A DNA stretch of 64,000 nt, from positions 45,694,417 through 45,758,416 of the forward strand of contig CM041297.1 in the NCBI GenBank assembly GCA_023052935.1, read 5' to 3'. Positions within the stretch are counted from its first letter, which is position 1. The number at the start of each line of letters is the position of its first letter. Positions 10,228 through 22,441 of this stretch are shown piece by piece. The notes beneath the pieces are model-generated. The model saw only the letters and a program-made list of their open reading frames with translations, had not been told where the DNA came from and ran no database searches. A program made the position numbers and the translations under genes. The DNA is from Piezodorus guildinii (Eukaryota; Arthropoda; Insecta; Hemiptera; Pentatomidae).

Positions 10228-11070
10228 TTATCATTGTATTTATACGTGTGTATTATTATATTAAATTTACTATATTTTCTATATTTTAAGAGTTATTTTT
10301 TTTTTTTTTTTACAGGTATGTTGAAGTAAGAGTAGCATTTCAAAAGAGACATTTATATTATTAAGACATAATATTCTTAAGGTAATTATAACAATAAGAT
10401 TGTGATAAGCCATCAGATTATCAACGTAAAAACTGTACGATAAAATTACGTAATTTAGCCATTATAGGATGAGAGACTACTTTATTGTTGATTTAGTAAT
10501 GGCATAACGGAGCACTCCGCCTCTTGGTCTATTGTTGACCAATTTGCTGCATATTTGCATCTCGTTATAAGTCTCCCACGCGATATCTAGCTAACTTATG
10601 TGACATTCATGCTTGTGTAAAAGCCATCTGAGGGGAAATTTCGAACTGACATTCTTAACATTGATAGCCGACAAATAAATTTTAAATATTAGGTCTAGAC
10701 TACTCATATGAATTATTGGTTTTCCGTCTATATTATATGGCTTTCTCATATAGTATATTTTTTCAGCTAACATTCTCTCCTTTAATTATTATTATTTCAT
10801 TTATTTATTTCTTACAAGATTTTGGATTGATCCGGTCTGCTGCGTGTTCGTAGCAACTTAGCGAGGTAGAGCAGTAGAAACTCCATTTCGAGATTTCTCT
10901 TCTTTTTTTGGTCATTTCTCCTGTATTTTAAAGTCTGGATTTCTAGAAGTTATTGAAGATCTACTTGGATATCTAAGAATAATGTAAAACAAAGACCCTA
11001 AAAATGTACATGTTTAATGAATGGTTATAAAAAACCGCAAATTGAAACTCGGCTGTCTCAATATACAACA
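10228..11070. other. Unassigned stretch
   Basis: No element or gene recognised; a poly-T tract is present near 10300. The minus ORF at 10591-10773 has no recognisable features. Confidence 0.35.
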
Positions 11071-11074
11071 AAAA

Positions 11075-11895
11075 AATCTGGTGCGGGCAGACTTTCACAT
11101 ACCTCCATTGTTAAAATCGATTAAAGAATTTCTAAATACATTTAGAGATTAAAATGAGTGAAACTAATAAAGAATTAATGAAATTTAATTTCTTTAGAAA
11201 CATATGTTTTATTGAAAAATCTATTTTATTATTATAATCAGTTAGTTTTATCCGATTTTCATAACTCTTTATTGACTTTTATAAGCTTGTATATAACATA
11301 ATAATTTTTCTAAGAACTCTAGCTTTCTAACGGTTTTTTTTTGTTAGAAACCAAAAATTGCATTAAAAAGATATTTTCGCAGTTTTCTCGTTTAGTTGGA
11401 TACATATTTCGTTCATCTTATATATTTACTTGTTTGTTTATCAATAATAACAAGATGGTATGGTTGTTTTTATTGAATCTACAAAATTAAAGGTACTTTA
11501 GAGGAAGAAAATTTAAAATATCGGCATTTAAGCCCTGTCAGACTATTTCCATCAGAATGAAACTTACATGATATTAAAGCCTATTAAATTTCACATCGAT
11601 AGAACGAGTTTAACCAAAATTCGTTAGATCCGTTTTTAAGAAAATCGTAAAAAGGTGCAAACTGCAGGGTATGAAGCAGATCTTCCGGTCAGCCGATTTT
11701 AGTGGACAGTTGTAAAATCTCAAGCGTCTAGTTGTTTTAAATATGAAATTTCACTTTTTCGTTTTTGCGATAGACTTATCACAAATACACGAACTCATGG
11801 ACACACACAGACCTTTTTGCGGGACTTGATTAGTTGGAATCAGAAGACCCTAAAACGTGTGCTTTATGTTGGATTTCATAAGGTAAGTGAAAGTA
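11075..11895 (+). repeat. Repeat A, near full-length forward copy
   Basis: Starts AAATCTGGTGCGGGCAGACT and ends AAGGTAAGTGAAAGTAG. Internal landmarks are in the same order as in the 50.4-kb copy. No ORF. Confidence 0.75.
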
Positions 11896-12205
11896 GAAAA
11901 TTCAGTTCTTAATCTGACAATAATCATGTCAGGTTAACAGTAAATTTATTAAGTTTAAATCAAGTTAGCGAAGAAGAACCTCGGTCCTTCAATACCATTG
12001 GGAAAAAAAATTGAATGATAGTTCCTACCTCAGTCTCATATAAAGCTACATTAATAGAAAATGGGAACGTTTTATATTTAAGATATTTCAGAGGTCATTG
12101 TCGCCAAAGCATATTCGGTTAAAGCGCTGTTGATTCGAATCTCCTCCAGGGCGAGTTAAACTTTAAATCATCGATGTCTCACCTTTAGTATGTGTTCACG
12201 CTATA
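11896..12205. other. Unassigned stretch
   Basis: About 300 bp without recognised content. Confidence 0.3.
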
Positions 12206-13120
12206 TGTTACGGCCTGATAAGGTTTTTATAGTTTTTCAATCGAAAAATGATAAGTTCATAATTTTTATGATATTTATAATAAGATCATTTTTTTTTTGT
12301 AAATCTTTATTTTTTAATTTATTTTTAAAATAGTTATTTTAAATATAATTAAAAGTTTTTAAACGAGAGCAGTAGAAGAGAAAGACAGAAGACGATCGTA
12401 CTTCAATTGTTTTTTGACTGCCTCGTGCCAGTCGAGTCTTAAGCTAGCGTCTGAGCGGTGAAGATGTGCCGTATATAGACCCAAGATTCCTCTCAACGTT
12501 TGAACGTTTGGAAACGAATTTCTTCATCTTCTCATCGTTCCCCTTGGAACTTGGAAGAGCCACCTTGCGGTCATTTTCAACACCCAAGAGAACTTCGTCC
12601 AAGCCGCCCTGCGGTAATTTTCTTCAATACTCAAGACGACTTCGTTCAAGCCGCCCTGCGGTCGTTTTCTTCAACACTCAACTGGACATCTTTACGTGAA
12701 TATAACCTATCTTTATCCATTAATGGAAACATTTAATTTCTTAATTCTTATCAAGAAACTGTTTAATTTGATAACTATTTTTTTACATCTTTAAGCATTA
12801 ATTAAGTTAAGTTTGTTTCTTATATTTTCTACAATGTTTTAATTAGGTTTATTTTGTTTCCCACATTTTCTTACAGCTGTTTAATTATAATTAGGTTAAT
12901 TTTCATCTTATATAAATTTATTAGGTTAATTTGTTTCTTATCTCTGTTTATATGTATTTTAGTCTATTAAATGTATTGTGATTCATCGTTTGCTTTCATT
13001 ATTTTCATTTATTTTAAATCTATACAGTCCACTAATTTATTTCAATAGAACCACCGTCAATTTTGAGTTGTCACTTGGAAGTACTATTCTTTCACGGATA
13101 GCCCAGCGTATGTCTCGTTG
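12206..13120 (+). mobile_element. LTR-like block with internal tandem repeat
   Basis: Begins TGTTACGGCCTGATAAGG, the style of a Gypsy LTR start. It contains three tandem units of 44-47 bp from about 12558 ('AGCCGCCCTGCGGT...TTCTTCAA'). An AT-rich half with TATATAAA-like sequence follows. Near 13119 is TGGTGACCTGC, which resembles a tRNA primer-binding site just past an LTR. No target duplication or second LTR was found, so this is a tentative fragment. The small ORFs at 12466-12736 only read the tandem repeats. Confidence 0.35.
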
Positions 13121-13853
13121 GTGACCTGCAGGTACACCAGTCTATTTTGCCTTTAATTTACCATAAGAATCCCACCGCAAAAAATCCAATTAATGACTTG
13201 CCTTCATCATTAAAAAAAGGTTGATCTATAACAAGCTCTTCTCTATCTTTAAAAGAATTTCCTGATCGAAAGTAATTACAAAATTATATCCGAAAAAAGT
13301 ATCTTTGAATAAAGGCCAATTTATTTTTTAAGGTTATTCAACAATTATAAAAGGCATCTCATTTAAGTAATTTATATGAGCATAAGAAAATAAGCGCCAT
13401 AGAAGCACCAAGTCCAATTTCACGGTACACTGCTCGTCCTCAAGACTATCGCAATGAAAACCACTTGGTATAAAAACTTCTTAATGCCTCTAGAATAACC
13501 CTTCGTCATGTCAAGAAGGAGAAATAGAGCCGTGTGTTCCATAAACATTACTACTAGGAAGACTTACTACTTGTTTTCACTTTTAAACGAACCACATAAG
13601 TATTACTTTGGTGAGTTTAGGACCTTTGAAGTATTTTCAACAGGAGAATAGTTTAAGTTTATCCTTCGGATAGAACATGGCTGGTTGGCATAATTTATTT
13701 TTCCATAGAGATAACTACAGTATTACATAGGGTCCGATGCCATGTGAGCTTCAATAAAGTTAGCTATTGACGAAGTTTGTTGAGTTCCTGCTAAGTAAAT
13801 TATTTCTTTTACTTGTATTGAATTCTCAGTCAAACAACTCTGCATTTCTTAGC

Positions 13854-13884
<31 letters not shown>

Positions 13885-14210
13885 GGCAAGAAGATGTAGG
13901 AGGCCCTGACCCTCTTTTACTCAAAAGATTTTAGTTTTTCAAATTTATACGTACATAGACATTTTTTTGGTGAAATAAATTATAATTTCCACACACTTAT
14001 CCCCTCTATGACAATTTTTAAACAGCTTGACACCTCCTTAACAAAAACCTCTTCGTATAGGATACGATTGATCATTATTTTGTAAAACTCCTAAATTCAG
14101 CTTCTGGACTTAAGCAATCATTTATACTTTTAATTCGGTTTAAGGCTAGTTGGCTGAGATTTTTAAAGGGGTCGTTGGCAATATTTTTTCTAAAGGGGGT
14201 TGATTTAATA
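13121..14210. other. Unassigned stretch with poly-T tract
   Basis: No ORF or known element. A pure T run of about 25 bases lies at 13857-13882, possibly the tail of an unrecognised minus-strand retroelement. Confidence 0.35.
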
Positions 14211-14214
14211 CTGC

Positions 14215-14735
14215 TAGGTGAAGACACGGAAACCATACAACTAAATACAAGCGTTTTAATAAAAACCGGTAAAGAAATAGGACTCGAATTAAATACCGAT
14301 AAGCACGAAATATATGATTAGTAACAGAAACGGTGGCGATCTTGGCGATATTGATATTTCAGGGCATACTTTGAACACGTACAAAAATCAAGTTTCTTAG
14401 ATTCAATGATAACAAGGAAAAAATAAATCCACGAAGAAAAAGTTCTGGTTAAAGGTGGGAAATGCGTGTTATTATTCATTTGCTAAGTTACTTAGCTCAC
14501 GGCTTCTATCTAAAAACTTAAAGGTTAGAATTTATTAAACTATTATTCTTCGAAGGTTCTTTACGGATTGAAACGTGGCCGCTTACTTTGAAGGATGAAC
14601 AACGGTTTAAGGTTTTCGAAAATAAGGTACTATGTAAATTATTTTGTCCGAAGAGAGATTAGGCCACTCGGGAGTTTAGAAGGTTGCACAACTCGGAATT
14701 GCGGAACTTGTATCCTGTGATATTATTGTGGTATA
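14215..14735 (+). pseudogene. RTE-like LINE reverse transcriptase fragment
   Basis: A broken coding stretch in more than one frame. The peptides keep the order expected downstream of the RT palm. They are LIKTGKEIGLELNTDKHEIY (palm/thumb region), then about 80 codons later RIETWPLTLKDEQRFKVFEN (the 'ETWTLTxxDExxLxxFE' motif of RTE/BovB-like LINEs), then KVLCKLFCPKRD. Many stops and shifts mark an old copy. A related minus-strand fragment is at about 19.63-19.91 kb. It has no endonuclease and no catalytic YADD. Confidence 0.65.
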
Positions 14736-15186
14736 ATTATGTTAGTGACAATTTTTTTTTATATGTTTGATTGGGACACCTACATTTTTTGCTGCTTTTT
14801 CATTGGAGATCCTGCTCCATATTATAATTTTTTCACCGTCATCGCAAATGTACTGTGATGAAAAAACAAACAAATGTAGATGTACTTGTATTTTGTATAC
14901 GTCTATTACGTGTTTGTTTTTTTTGGCCCACATTTTCGTAGAAAAAAAAAAATGTTTTTTCTGCCCATCCATACCTTCCCTCCAGTATCGATTAACGGTT
15001 AAATATTTGCAACGTGGGTGTTTTTATCTTAAATCTGAACCAATAGGATAAATTTGGTGTTAATATGAATGGGGGCAGATTTCACACCCATATTTCCTAG
15101 ACTCTTTGTTAAGTAAATGAAATCACACCTATTTCTTTCGTAGATGTTGTAATCAAGTGTTATATGACATTACATTAAAAAAAAAC
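14736..15186. other. Unassigned stretch
   Basis: Two overlapping ORFs on opposite strands (14742-14972 minus, 14767-15051 plus) mirror each other in low-complexity sequence. Neither shows a recognisable domain. Confidence 0.35.
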
Positions 15187-15872
15187 AGGGTTTTTAGTAA
15201 TTGCAGGGCACTATTTTAGGTATGTGTTCACGAACACAAAATAAACAAAAAAAGTTCATATTAACATATGAAATAATGTAACGCTGTATTTATCATCATT
15301 TGTCCAGTTTTGTGCGTTTTAGTGTGAGTGAATACTGTGACACAGTTCAATTTATGATTAACGCGGGATACACCATCAATTTATTCATGTTTGCAGAGCA
15401 AACAGACATGCTTTTAACTTATGGCGAGTTACATAGAAACGGTGTTGCTGTTCGAAGATATCGTAAAAATTTCCTAATCGAAGAACTCCAAAAAAAAAAT
15501 AACTTTATGGTATCTCCCATGATAATTATAAATTGAACTGTGTCACAGTATTCACTAACACTAAAACACACAGACCTAGACAAATGATTATAAATACAGC
15601 AATGATACTCTGAAACACACAGAACTAGACAAACAGATGAGCAGCTACTGTCATTACTTATTGTTCATTTGTTTATCATGTGATTAAAACCTGTTATTTA
15701 GTATTAAACATCGTACAGTCAGTCTTAATGATAGTAAATAAATAAAAATCTTTAACCTTTGATATCTGTTCAATAAATGAGTTTGAGATATATGATTAAT
15801 ACGAACTTTTTTGTTTATTTTGTGTTACTGAATACATACATAAAATAGTGCCGTGCAATTACGAAACACTCT
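15187..15872. mobile_element. TIR element / MITE (Tc1-mariner-like ends)
   Basis: Long inverted ends. The left has ACAGGGTTTTTAGTAATTGC then CACTATTTTAGGTATGTGTTC. The right carries the complement, ending ATTACGAAACACTCTGTA. Inner arms are also inverted: ACTGTGACACAGTTCAATTTAT near 15335 and its complement near 15535. The CAGGGTGTTTC-like ends suggest a Tc1/mariner-type MITE of about 690 bp. The 78-codon ORF at 15300-15536 lies across the inverted arms and is not a gene. Another copy of one end is at 22180-22300. Confidence 0.65.
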
Positions 15873-16125
15873 GTATAATAATTTTTTTTTTAAATTTATC
15901 ATTTGTTCCTTTATAGTGTTTTCAATAACGACCTTTATCGCAGACGGTATTCAATATTTTATGATAGGTACTCCATAATGTGCTAACTATTCCGGTTATG
16001 GGGTAGATTGTCATAACTCGACTTCGGGTCCTCCTGAACACAGATATTCGTACAATATGACGTAACAAGATCCATGTATAACATTATGTAAGTTACAAAG
16101 AGCTTTTGTACACGTCAAGCACAGG

Positions 16126-16775
16126 GTGCATAAAAATAAAAACAGGGCTGGTTGGCAACAGTGAGCAGTTTTGTTCACCTACCAGCCCATTACATTAATA
16201 AATAATGTTATTCCAACTTATTTAAATCTAATCAAATACTACCTATCAACAGGAAGCTCTTAGTTTTATTTTATACTTTTTTTTTTTTGCTCAGGATTAA
16301 AATAATGTTCTATAACATATAACGATTAGTATGTTTTCTAAAACCTTGAGTAGTGTATGGAAGAATATAACCTGTACGATACTGTGCGGTGGCAACACTG
16401 AATCACCATAACTGGGAAGTTATGAGGGACATCACAACGATACAAATAACAAATGTCCAAGTTTGTAGGCTTACAACTATCTATCAACTTTTACGAATTA
16501 TTTTATTGCCTATTAACTTTTCTAAAATCTTGCGCTTTCTAAACGGCATGTTATTTGTTTATATTACTCCTCAAGAATTATTCTTTGATGTCTTGGTTAC
16601 ATCTTAAGCAGGAAAGAATACTTAAAAATAAAAACAGGAGCAGGTTGGCTACAGTTTTGTTCACCAACCAGCCCATTACAAATGCTACCTGTCAACAGAA
16701 AGCTCTTTGTTTTATTTTATACTCTTTTTCTTTTAAACTCAAGATTAATATAATGTTCTATAATATAAATATACA
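16126..16775 (+). repeat. Direct repeat pair (about 0.5 kb apart)
   Basis: 16126-16325 and 16620-16775 are diverged direct copies, sharing ATAAAAACAGG...TGGTTGGC, CACC.ACCAGCCCATTACA, AAGCTCTT.GTTTTATTTTATAC and AATGTTCTATAA. Between them lies a repeat A-like piece. Confidence 0.6.
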
Positions 16776-17690
16776 AAGAGACTGAGACCTATCTATTGAG
16801 CAAACCTCTTGAGAAGGCTCGTGCAACAAGGGACTTAGTTATCTACCGTGAGGAATCTCCACTTCTCTCTTGAACCCGGGACTTCAATTCAGTTGTGCAA
16901 TCGTATAATAAGCTTCACAAAGTCTTGCGATATCTTATTCGCAACACAAACATATTTGCATCCTGCTTTAGAAACGATGATTAGTTATATAATATGATAA
17001 TTAAAACTTATGATTTTGATTTCAGTAACAGAATTGGCCTGAAAATAAATTATTATCTTTTGACTTCATTACTAAAATAAATTTTAAAAGTTGCAGAGCA
17101 GATTAAAGGGCAATTATTAAAATCATTTTCTTCTATTGAGGAAAATAACTAAGCACAATATATTTAAATACAACTAATTAATTATTAATACAATATATTA
17201 TTTCAGTAATGAAATTAATCATTATTTTTTCCTAGCCTGTCATTAGATTTGTGCTAATCTATAATACCAATACATAAATCCATGAAACCTTATACATAAT
17301 TTTTGAAACAATAATATTAATTATAAACCTGAATCATAGCATAAAGTGTCCTAAGCGTTCTACGATACGAGAACACAAATAATTTATATGAATATAGTTG
17401 TTAAAATATAATATTTATTAAATAAATGCGTAAGATGATAAATTAAATTGCCATACTTTATTATTTACGGGTTTATAGATGATTATGGTTTCCGAAAACT
17501 CCTTACGAGTTTTACTATCATTCTTTCCAGCTTTAGATGTAACCAAGACATCAAAAAATGATTCTTAAGTAGTAATATAGACATATAATATGCCGTTGGA
17601 AAGCTCAAGATTTTAGAAAAGTTAATTGGTGATAAAATAAGTCGTACAAGTTAATGGATAGTTTTTGTAAGCCCACAAACTTGAGCATCT
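16440..17690. repeat. Inverted pair of repeat A-like pieces
   Basis: 16440-16612 and 17515-17690 are inverted copies, sharing AACTTTTCTAAAATCTTG, ATGTCTTGGTTACATCT and AAGTTTGT.GGCTTACAA. About 900 bp lies between them. A box-B-like GAACCCGGGAC complement near 16876 hints at a decayed SINE. The rest is unassigned. Confidence 0.5.
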
Positions 17691-18093
17691 ATGTGGGACT
17701 CCCATGGGAACTAAATTTAACCATTAAAATTTGTTTTGAATAGTTCATTTGAAATATAAAATATCAATAAAACGAGTAAAATAGGAACCATTAGCATAAC
17801 AAAGAAATAAATTAAAACTTATTTTGATTTACTGACCAATTTATGTTTCTAATTTATGCTGATAATGAATAGGCGATATAAAATAAATATAATATTTCCT
17901 TGGACTTTTCGTTAATTTTTTTTTAGCATATACGAATAAAAGTTAATTATGATCCCAATGTGATAAACTCTTGATCGTTCAAACTGTAATTTTTTTAACA
18001 TAAATAAAACCACTTTTAAATTACAACCGTGAGAAGCAAGGCCGGGTCACTATTCATATAAAAGTATTTTTATAAAACGTTAAATTTGGATGT
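17691..18093. other. Unassigned AT-rich stretch
   Basis: No recognised content. Confidence 0.3.
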
Positions 18094-18230
18094 GGATCCG
18101 AGAGCAAAAGACAGCTACTCATAGGGTCCCGGGTTCGATACCCGGCTGTGGCATAATAAGTACTTATCCCCTTATTTCAGCCATGGGATTATCTTGTTTT
18201 TAGGAGACCATCCTGGGGCTAGCGCAGAAT
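18094..18230 (+). mobile_element. SINE B, 5' fragment
   Basis: The tRNA-like box B GGGTTCGATACCC is followed by CTGTGGCATAATAAGTA and then 'GAGACCATCCTGGGGC', matching the start of the SINE at 43274-43604. It is truncated after about 130 bp. Confidence 0.55.
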
Positions 18231-18917
18231 CTAAAAAATTACGAGAAATTATATCTCAGTATATTCTCGACCTAAGCTCCTACTTACACAGCTGTTGGCT
18301 TAACAGTTTTAATACCAAGTCAAATAACGTAATAGGGAGTACAGAAAATCTTTTTGAAGATACAAAACATAATAGTTTCAATAGTAGTATTTACAACAAA
18401 AAAAAAACTCTACCTCTACAACCAACAATAACATTGTAACACTTAAACGAAAGAACATATTATCTGTCATCCTAGCTTATTTTCCCCTTTCAATCAAAAT
18501 GAGTATCTATAAAAGTTGAGTTACCAACACATAAAAATCTAAAATTGATCCCTGAGAGACATCTCATCCTCAGCCAACAATATCCAATATTCATTCACTG
18601 CAGCCGCCTTCAACGTAGGGTCTGGACAAAAACACGATTCAGAGACAGCGCTAATGCAGGGGCATTTGAATTATTGAAGACTAGCACACTTGGCCTAATA
18701 TTCAGCATCAGGATTAAATTTAAGCCTCCAGACTCCAAATTTTTAATTCGTGATTAGGTTTTCCTTATGATCCAATCCAAAAACCATTTTCCAGGACTCC
18801 TTATTACTTTGTTCTTCCTAAAAGACAGATAATACGCATAGATTTTAACAAATTAATAAATGAGGGAGTTATTTAAGTCTTCGAATATGGTAAATAAGTT
18901 TATCCATTTTTTTTTTC
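18231..18917 (+). other. Unrecognised ORF-like stretch
   Basis: Two separate short open stretches (about 18205-18439 and 18545-18757) have fairly ordinary amino acid composition, but no domain or family could be recognised. The first begins inside the SINE B fragment and has no ATG start, so it is not a defined gene. They could be remnants of an unidentified transposon. Confidence 0.25.
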
Positions 18918-19186
18918 TGGTGGCGCGACGGGCCTTGTGGTGTAGTTGCTGGGAGAATACACTCGTGTTTCTCGATGAATTTTATAGGGTATGGTCATCA
19001 CTCTCTACGGCTATTTCTGTGAGTGCCCACCAGTTGGCTGACGGGTCTCACATACCCGAGGAAGGTTGTGAGTGAATCACCATATAAACAAATGCTTAAA
19101 AAAGTGCCTGTGGGACTGGGATTCGAAATCATATCCTATTGCGTGGGAGATTAGCGCTCTAGCCACGCAGCTACGGGCTCCCTTAA
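18918..19186 (-). mobile_element. SINE D, full-length copy
   Basis: On the minus strand the tRNA-like head GGGAGCCCGTAGCTGCGTGG starts near 19184, with box B GATTTCGAATCCC. The body follows ('GTCAGCCAACTGGTGGGC', 'GTGTATTCTCCCAGCAACTA', 'CGTCGCGCCACC') and ends in a short A run. It is the reference copy for the family here. Confidence 0.7.
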
Positions 19187-19624
19187 TAGTTTTTATTTAT
19201 CATAATAAATTTAAGAGTTGAATTTCTAAGATAATGCCAATAGATATCACTAGAATAACAGGCTTACTTTAGCAGATCTGATTGCTTGTTGAATGCAGTA
19301 CTACTAAGTTATTAGGCCACTGTATTGCCTCTTTATTTAACAAGCTGTTTAAGGTTTGTACTTATTTAAAAGTTACTAATATTCTTTTAACATTACTAAT
19401 ATTCTAGGTCTGTTGAAAAAGTAGATATAGGAAAAAAGAAGTGGATTTAATTTTAATTAATTAGCTGTTAAATGCGAATAGCAATTACAGACTACATATA
19501 TGATTCACGATAATGTGGTTATAATAATAATAAGAAAAATTAGCAAAACCGAATTCGATGCTGATAAAACTAATCTCTGCCCACACAAATCAACCTAATG
19601 ATCACTCAGGGTTTATTCTCGAAA
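19187..19624. other. Unassigned AT-rich stretch
   Basis: No recognised content. Confidence 0.3.
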
Positions 19625-19910
19625 CCTATAAGGCGTAGTTTATCCTTTAAAGTGACCAAGATTCACATCCTTATAGAACCGTCAGAGGACTAATAGTTTT
19701 CTTAACTCTAACCTAAAATGTTCTTGAAGCCACGAACTAATTTCGCAACTGAATAATAACACGCATTTCCCGCCTTTAACCTCATCTTAATTTCGTTTTG
19801 TCTAGTTATTATAACACCTAACTACTGGAATTCATCCAAATGCTCTTAAATATCCAAATCACTGCAATAATCACAGTTCCTACTAAGCTTACATTTCGTC
19901 AAATAACGTC
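19625..19910 (-). pseudogene. RTE-like LINE fragment
   Basis: The minus strand aligns with the middle of the 14.2-kb fragment. Shared DNA includes AGGTTAAAGGCGGGAAATGC and GTGTTATTATTCA (peptide RLKAGNACYYSVAKLVRGF). It has several stops and is part of the same old LINE family. Confidence 0.55.
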
Positions 19911-20044
19911 GTACAAATTTGGGGATTTTCATCACAGGCAGTTCCACTTAATCTAAACTTCTACACAAGTCTGATCCTAATTTTATTTAATAGTAATCCT
20001 CAAAACTTCTAATAATATCATATTATAAACAGAAATGAATAGGA

Positions 20045-20540
20045 AAAATCCGGTGCGCGCAACACACTACTTTCACTTACCTCCGTTTTTAAAATCAATA
20101 CTAAATTTTAAATAAATTTAGGAATCAATAATTTCTAATGAGTTTCAAGAAAGATGTGTTTCAATTAAATAATTTATTATATTATTTTTTGCAACAATCA
20201 GTTAGTTTTATCCGCTTTACTTCACTCTCCATTACCTTTTTTAACTTTTTGTAAAATATAATATTTTTCTAAAATCTTAAGCTGATTTTAGTGAAAAAGT
20301 TGCTGTATTAACTTGAGCATTTAGTTACTTTAAATATGAAATTTCAGCTTTATACAACTTAATCTCTATAAAAAATTTTGTTAAACACACACGCACAGAC
20401 CTTTTTGTAGGACTTGGTCATTTAGACCCAGGGGACCCTGAAACGTGTATTTCCGTTGAAAACTGGAATTGTAAAATTTTCAATATCGCAACACTTTCCC
20501 TTACTATATATTTCAAATATAGGTAATTGGAAGTAAAAAG
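20045..20540 (+). repeat. Repeat A, internally deleted forward copy
   Basis: Has the start ATCCGGTGCGCGCAACACAC and the end ATAGGTAATTGGAAGTA; about 400 bp of the middle is missing. Confidence 0.7.
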
Positions 20541-21189
20541 TGGATAAATAGTGAACAATATTAAAAATAAGAAAGGGTCTTGAAATATTTTAGAGTCCAG
20601 GTAAAGAAACATGAAAACATGCAACTTGGCCATTTCAGTTTAATTTCGTAGCTGGCCCTTCGTTTTTTATCCCAGTGTAAACGATCTGTTTTTGCAGAGA
20701 AAGGAAATATGGACTTAGCAAACGGTATGTAAACTAGGAATTCGTTAAATATTAAAGAGAGTTGTAGGATAAAATATTTCGGTAAAAGTTTTCAGTTGGG
20801 TTATTTTATAGGGTTTTTTTTTTTTCCGTTTTACAAGACCATTAGACAAAAAGGAAAGGAAAGTTTTGATATTTTACCAGTATAAATTTATTCTCGAACA
20901 TTAAACTCACAAAAAAAAGAATGACAAATTAATCTATGGAACTTCTCTTCTTTATTAAAATTTATTATCAATAATAATTATATAATATCCCCTTTTGTAA
21001 AACGTTTCGAGGAATTACAACATCTGATACATTCTTTAAAAAATATTTATCATCTTTGCATAATTAATTATTATGTTACTGTTAACTTGATTTGAAACTA
21101 ATATTTAAAATTTATCTTATAATTAGATACCTTTTATATAAAACCGTCATTTATTTTTATATTTCATTCTCTTCACTATAAATGTACCG
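20541..21189. other. Unassigned AT-rich stretch
   Basis: No recognised content. Confidence 0.3.
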
Positions 21190-21452
21190 CATACAGCTGA
21201 TATCCCAATATATCCTAACACCTTCTTTTCTACCTCTGCTGATGACACTTATTTGTTATCAGTCAATAATGATCCTACTATTGCCTCTCAAAATCTTCAA
21301 TCCCACATCAGAGACCTTGAGTTATGGAGTCAGAATTGGAGAATTAAAATGAATTCAAGCAAATCCCACCGAATTACCTTCACCCTAAATCGTAAACCTA
21401 TGACGTATTGTCCAACAGTATCCTTCAATAATATTATAAGAAAGAAGTAATT
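21190..21452 (+). pseudogene. Jockey-type LINE RT fragment (palm, motifs C-D)
   Basis: A short piece of a Jockey-group reverse transcriptase. It includes the motif C region (SADDTYLLSV; the catalytic pair DD is kept), then ASQNLQSHIRDLELWSQNW, RIKMNSSKSHRITFTL and CPTVSFNNI. It aligns with ...FADDTAILSSD... to ...CPTVNFNSI of the full-length LINE at 26-31 kb, but is diverged enough to be another subfamily. Both ends are truncated. Confidence 0.75.
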
Positions 21453-21617
21453 AATAACTCTATTTTGGTATTACGTAAAACTTTAAGTAGCTCACCTGTA
21501 GAATGAAAGATTTTGACTTAACCACTTATTCACGACTGCCACAGATATAATTATTATTGATAATAAAATTTAATAAAACTCCATAGATTTAATTATTATT
21601 CAACTCTTCAAATTATA

Positions 21618-21763
21618 TTGGTACTCACTACGTTTGCTATAGCATGCTATTTGTGCTATTGTGCTAAACCCATCAATTTTATACAGGAAATAACTGTAGA
21701 AACTCGACGGGTTTAGCAAAATAACACAAATAGCATGCTATAGCAAACTTAGTGAGTACCCCT
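21618..21763. mobile_element. Foldback MITE, copy 2
   Basis: Same element as 5421-5568 (GTACTCACTACGTTTGCTAT and complement; AACTCGACGGGTTTAGC). The left arm has drifted and the first bases are lost. Confidence 0.75.
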
Positions 21764-22300
21764 TATATAATCTTTATATATATAAAATGATAACGCGATT
21801 TTGGTTTCCCTAAATCCTTCTAAACTACAAGACGGATTTGTATACGGTTTTACCGTCATTAATGGAATTCTACGTGAATGAATGAACATAGGGACAGTAA
21901 TGTCGACGTATGGTATACCGTTGAAAAGCTAAATATTTTAGAAAAAAAAAATGTCATCTTATAAACAAAATCGTATAAGGTAATGGTGAGTGATGAGCGA
22001 CAGATAGAAACAAAGTAATTCTAGTAGAAAATGATTCAAGAATAGATTCTTTAATGAACCTATTATTAACCATATTCGTATGTAACCTCAATGCAATTCT
22101 TTAGTATTTTTACTTTCACTTACTATATAAGTAAGCGAAAGTATTGCGAAATAAAATTATTCACTAGCACAAATAAAAATAAAAAACTAAACAAATGATG
22201 ATGAATAGAGCGTTATATTATTTCATATGTTGATATGAACTTTTTTGTAAGTGAACACATACCTAAAATAGTGCCTGCAATTACGAAATACCCTGTATAT
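21764..22300. repeat. Repeat A-like variant and half of a TIR element
   Basis: 21780-22145 carries diverged repeat A-like phrases (ACCGTTGAAAAGCTAAATAT, a terminal AAGTAAGCGAAAGTATTGCG). 22180-22300 matches the right end of the 15.2-15.9 kb TIR element (GAACTTTTTTGTAAGTGAAC, CCTAAAATAGTGCCTGCAAT). Confidence 0.5.
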
Positions 22301-22400
22301 TACTTTAACTTACCTATATATGAAATAAGATGAGGAAGATGGTTGGGGGTGCGGTCATAATTAAAACACACAATTAAAAATAAGCGTTATTTTAATTATG

Positions 22401-22441
22401 TGCCGACGTTTCGGCCTACAATGTGGGCCTTCATCAGGGCT
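22401..22441 (-). ncRNA. Hammerhead-ribozyme-like motif, E1 left arm
   Basis: Minus strand order: GCC, CTGATGA, one extra A, stem II GGCC/GGCC with loop CACATTGTA, GAAAC, GTC, GGC. All core positions of the hammerhead (CUGANGA, GAAA, a GUC cleavage triplet) are present, and GCC/GGC forms the base of stem I. Two departures from the consensus: one extra base before stem II, and helix III reduced to the palindrome ACGU with no loop, so folding as a dimer would be needed. Confidence 0.6.

Noticed and set aside
15300..15536. 78-codon ORF
   Set aside because: Spans the inverted arms of a MITE; no domain.
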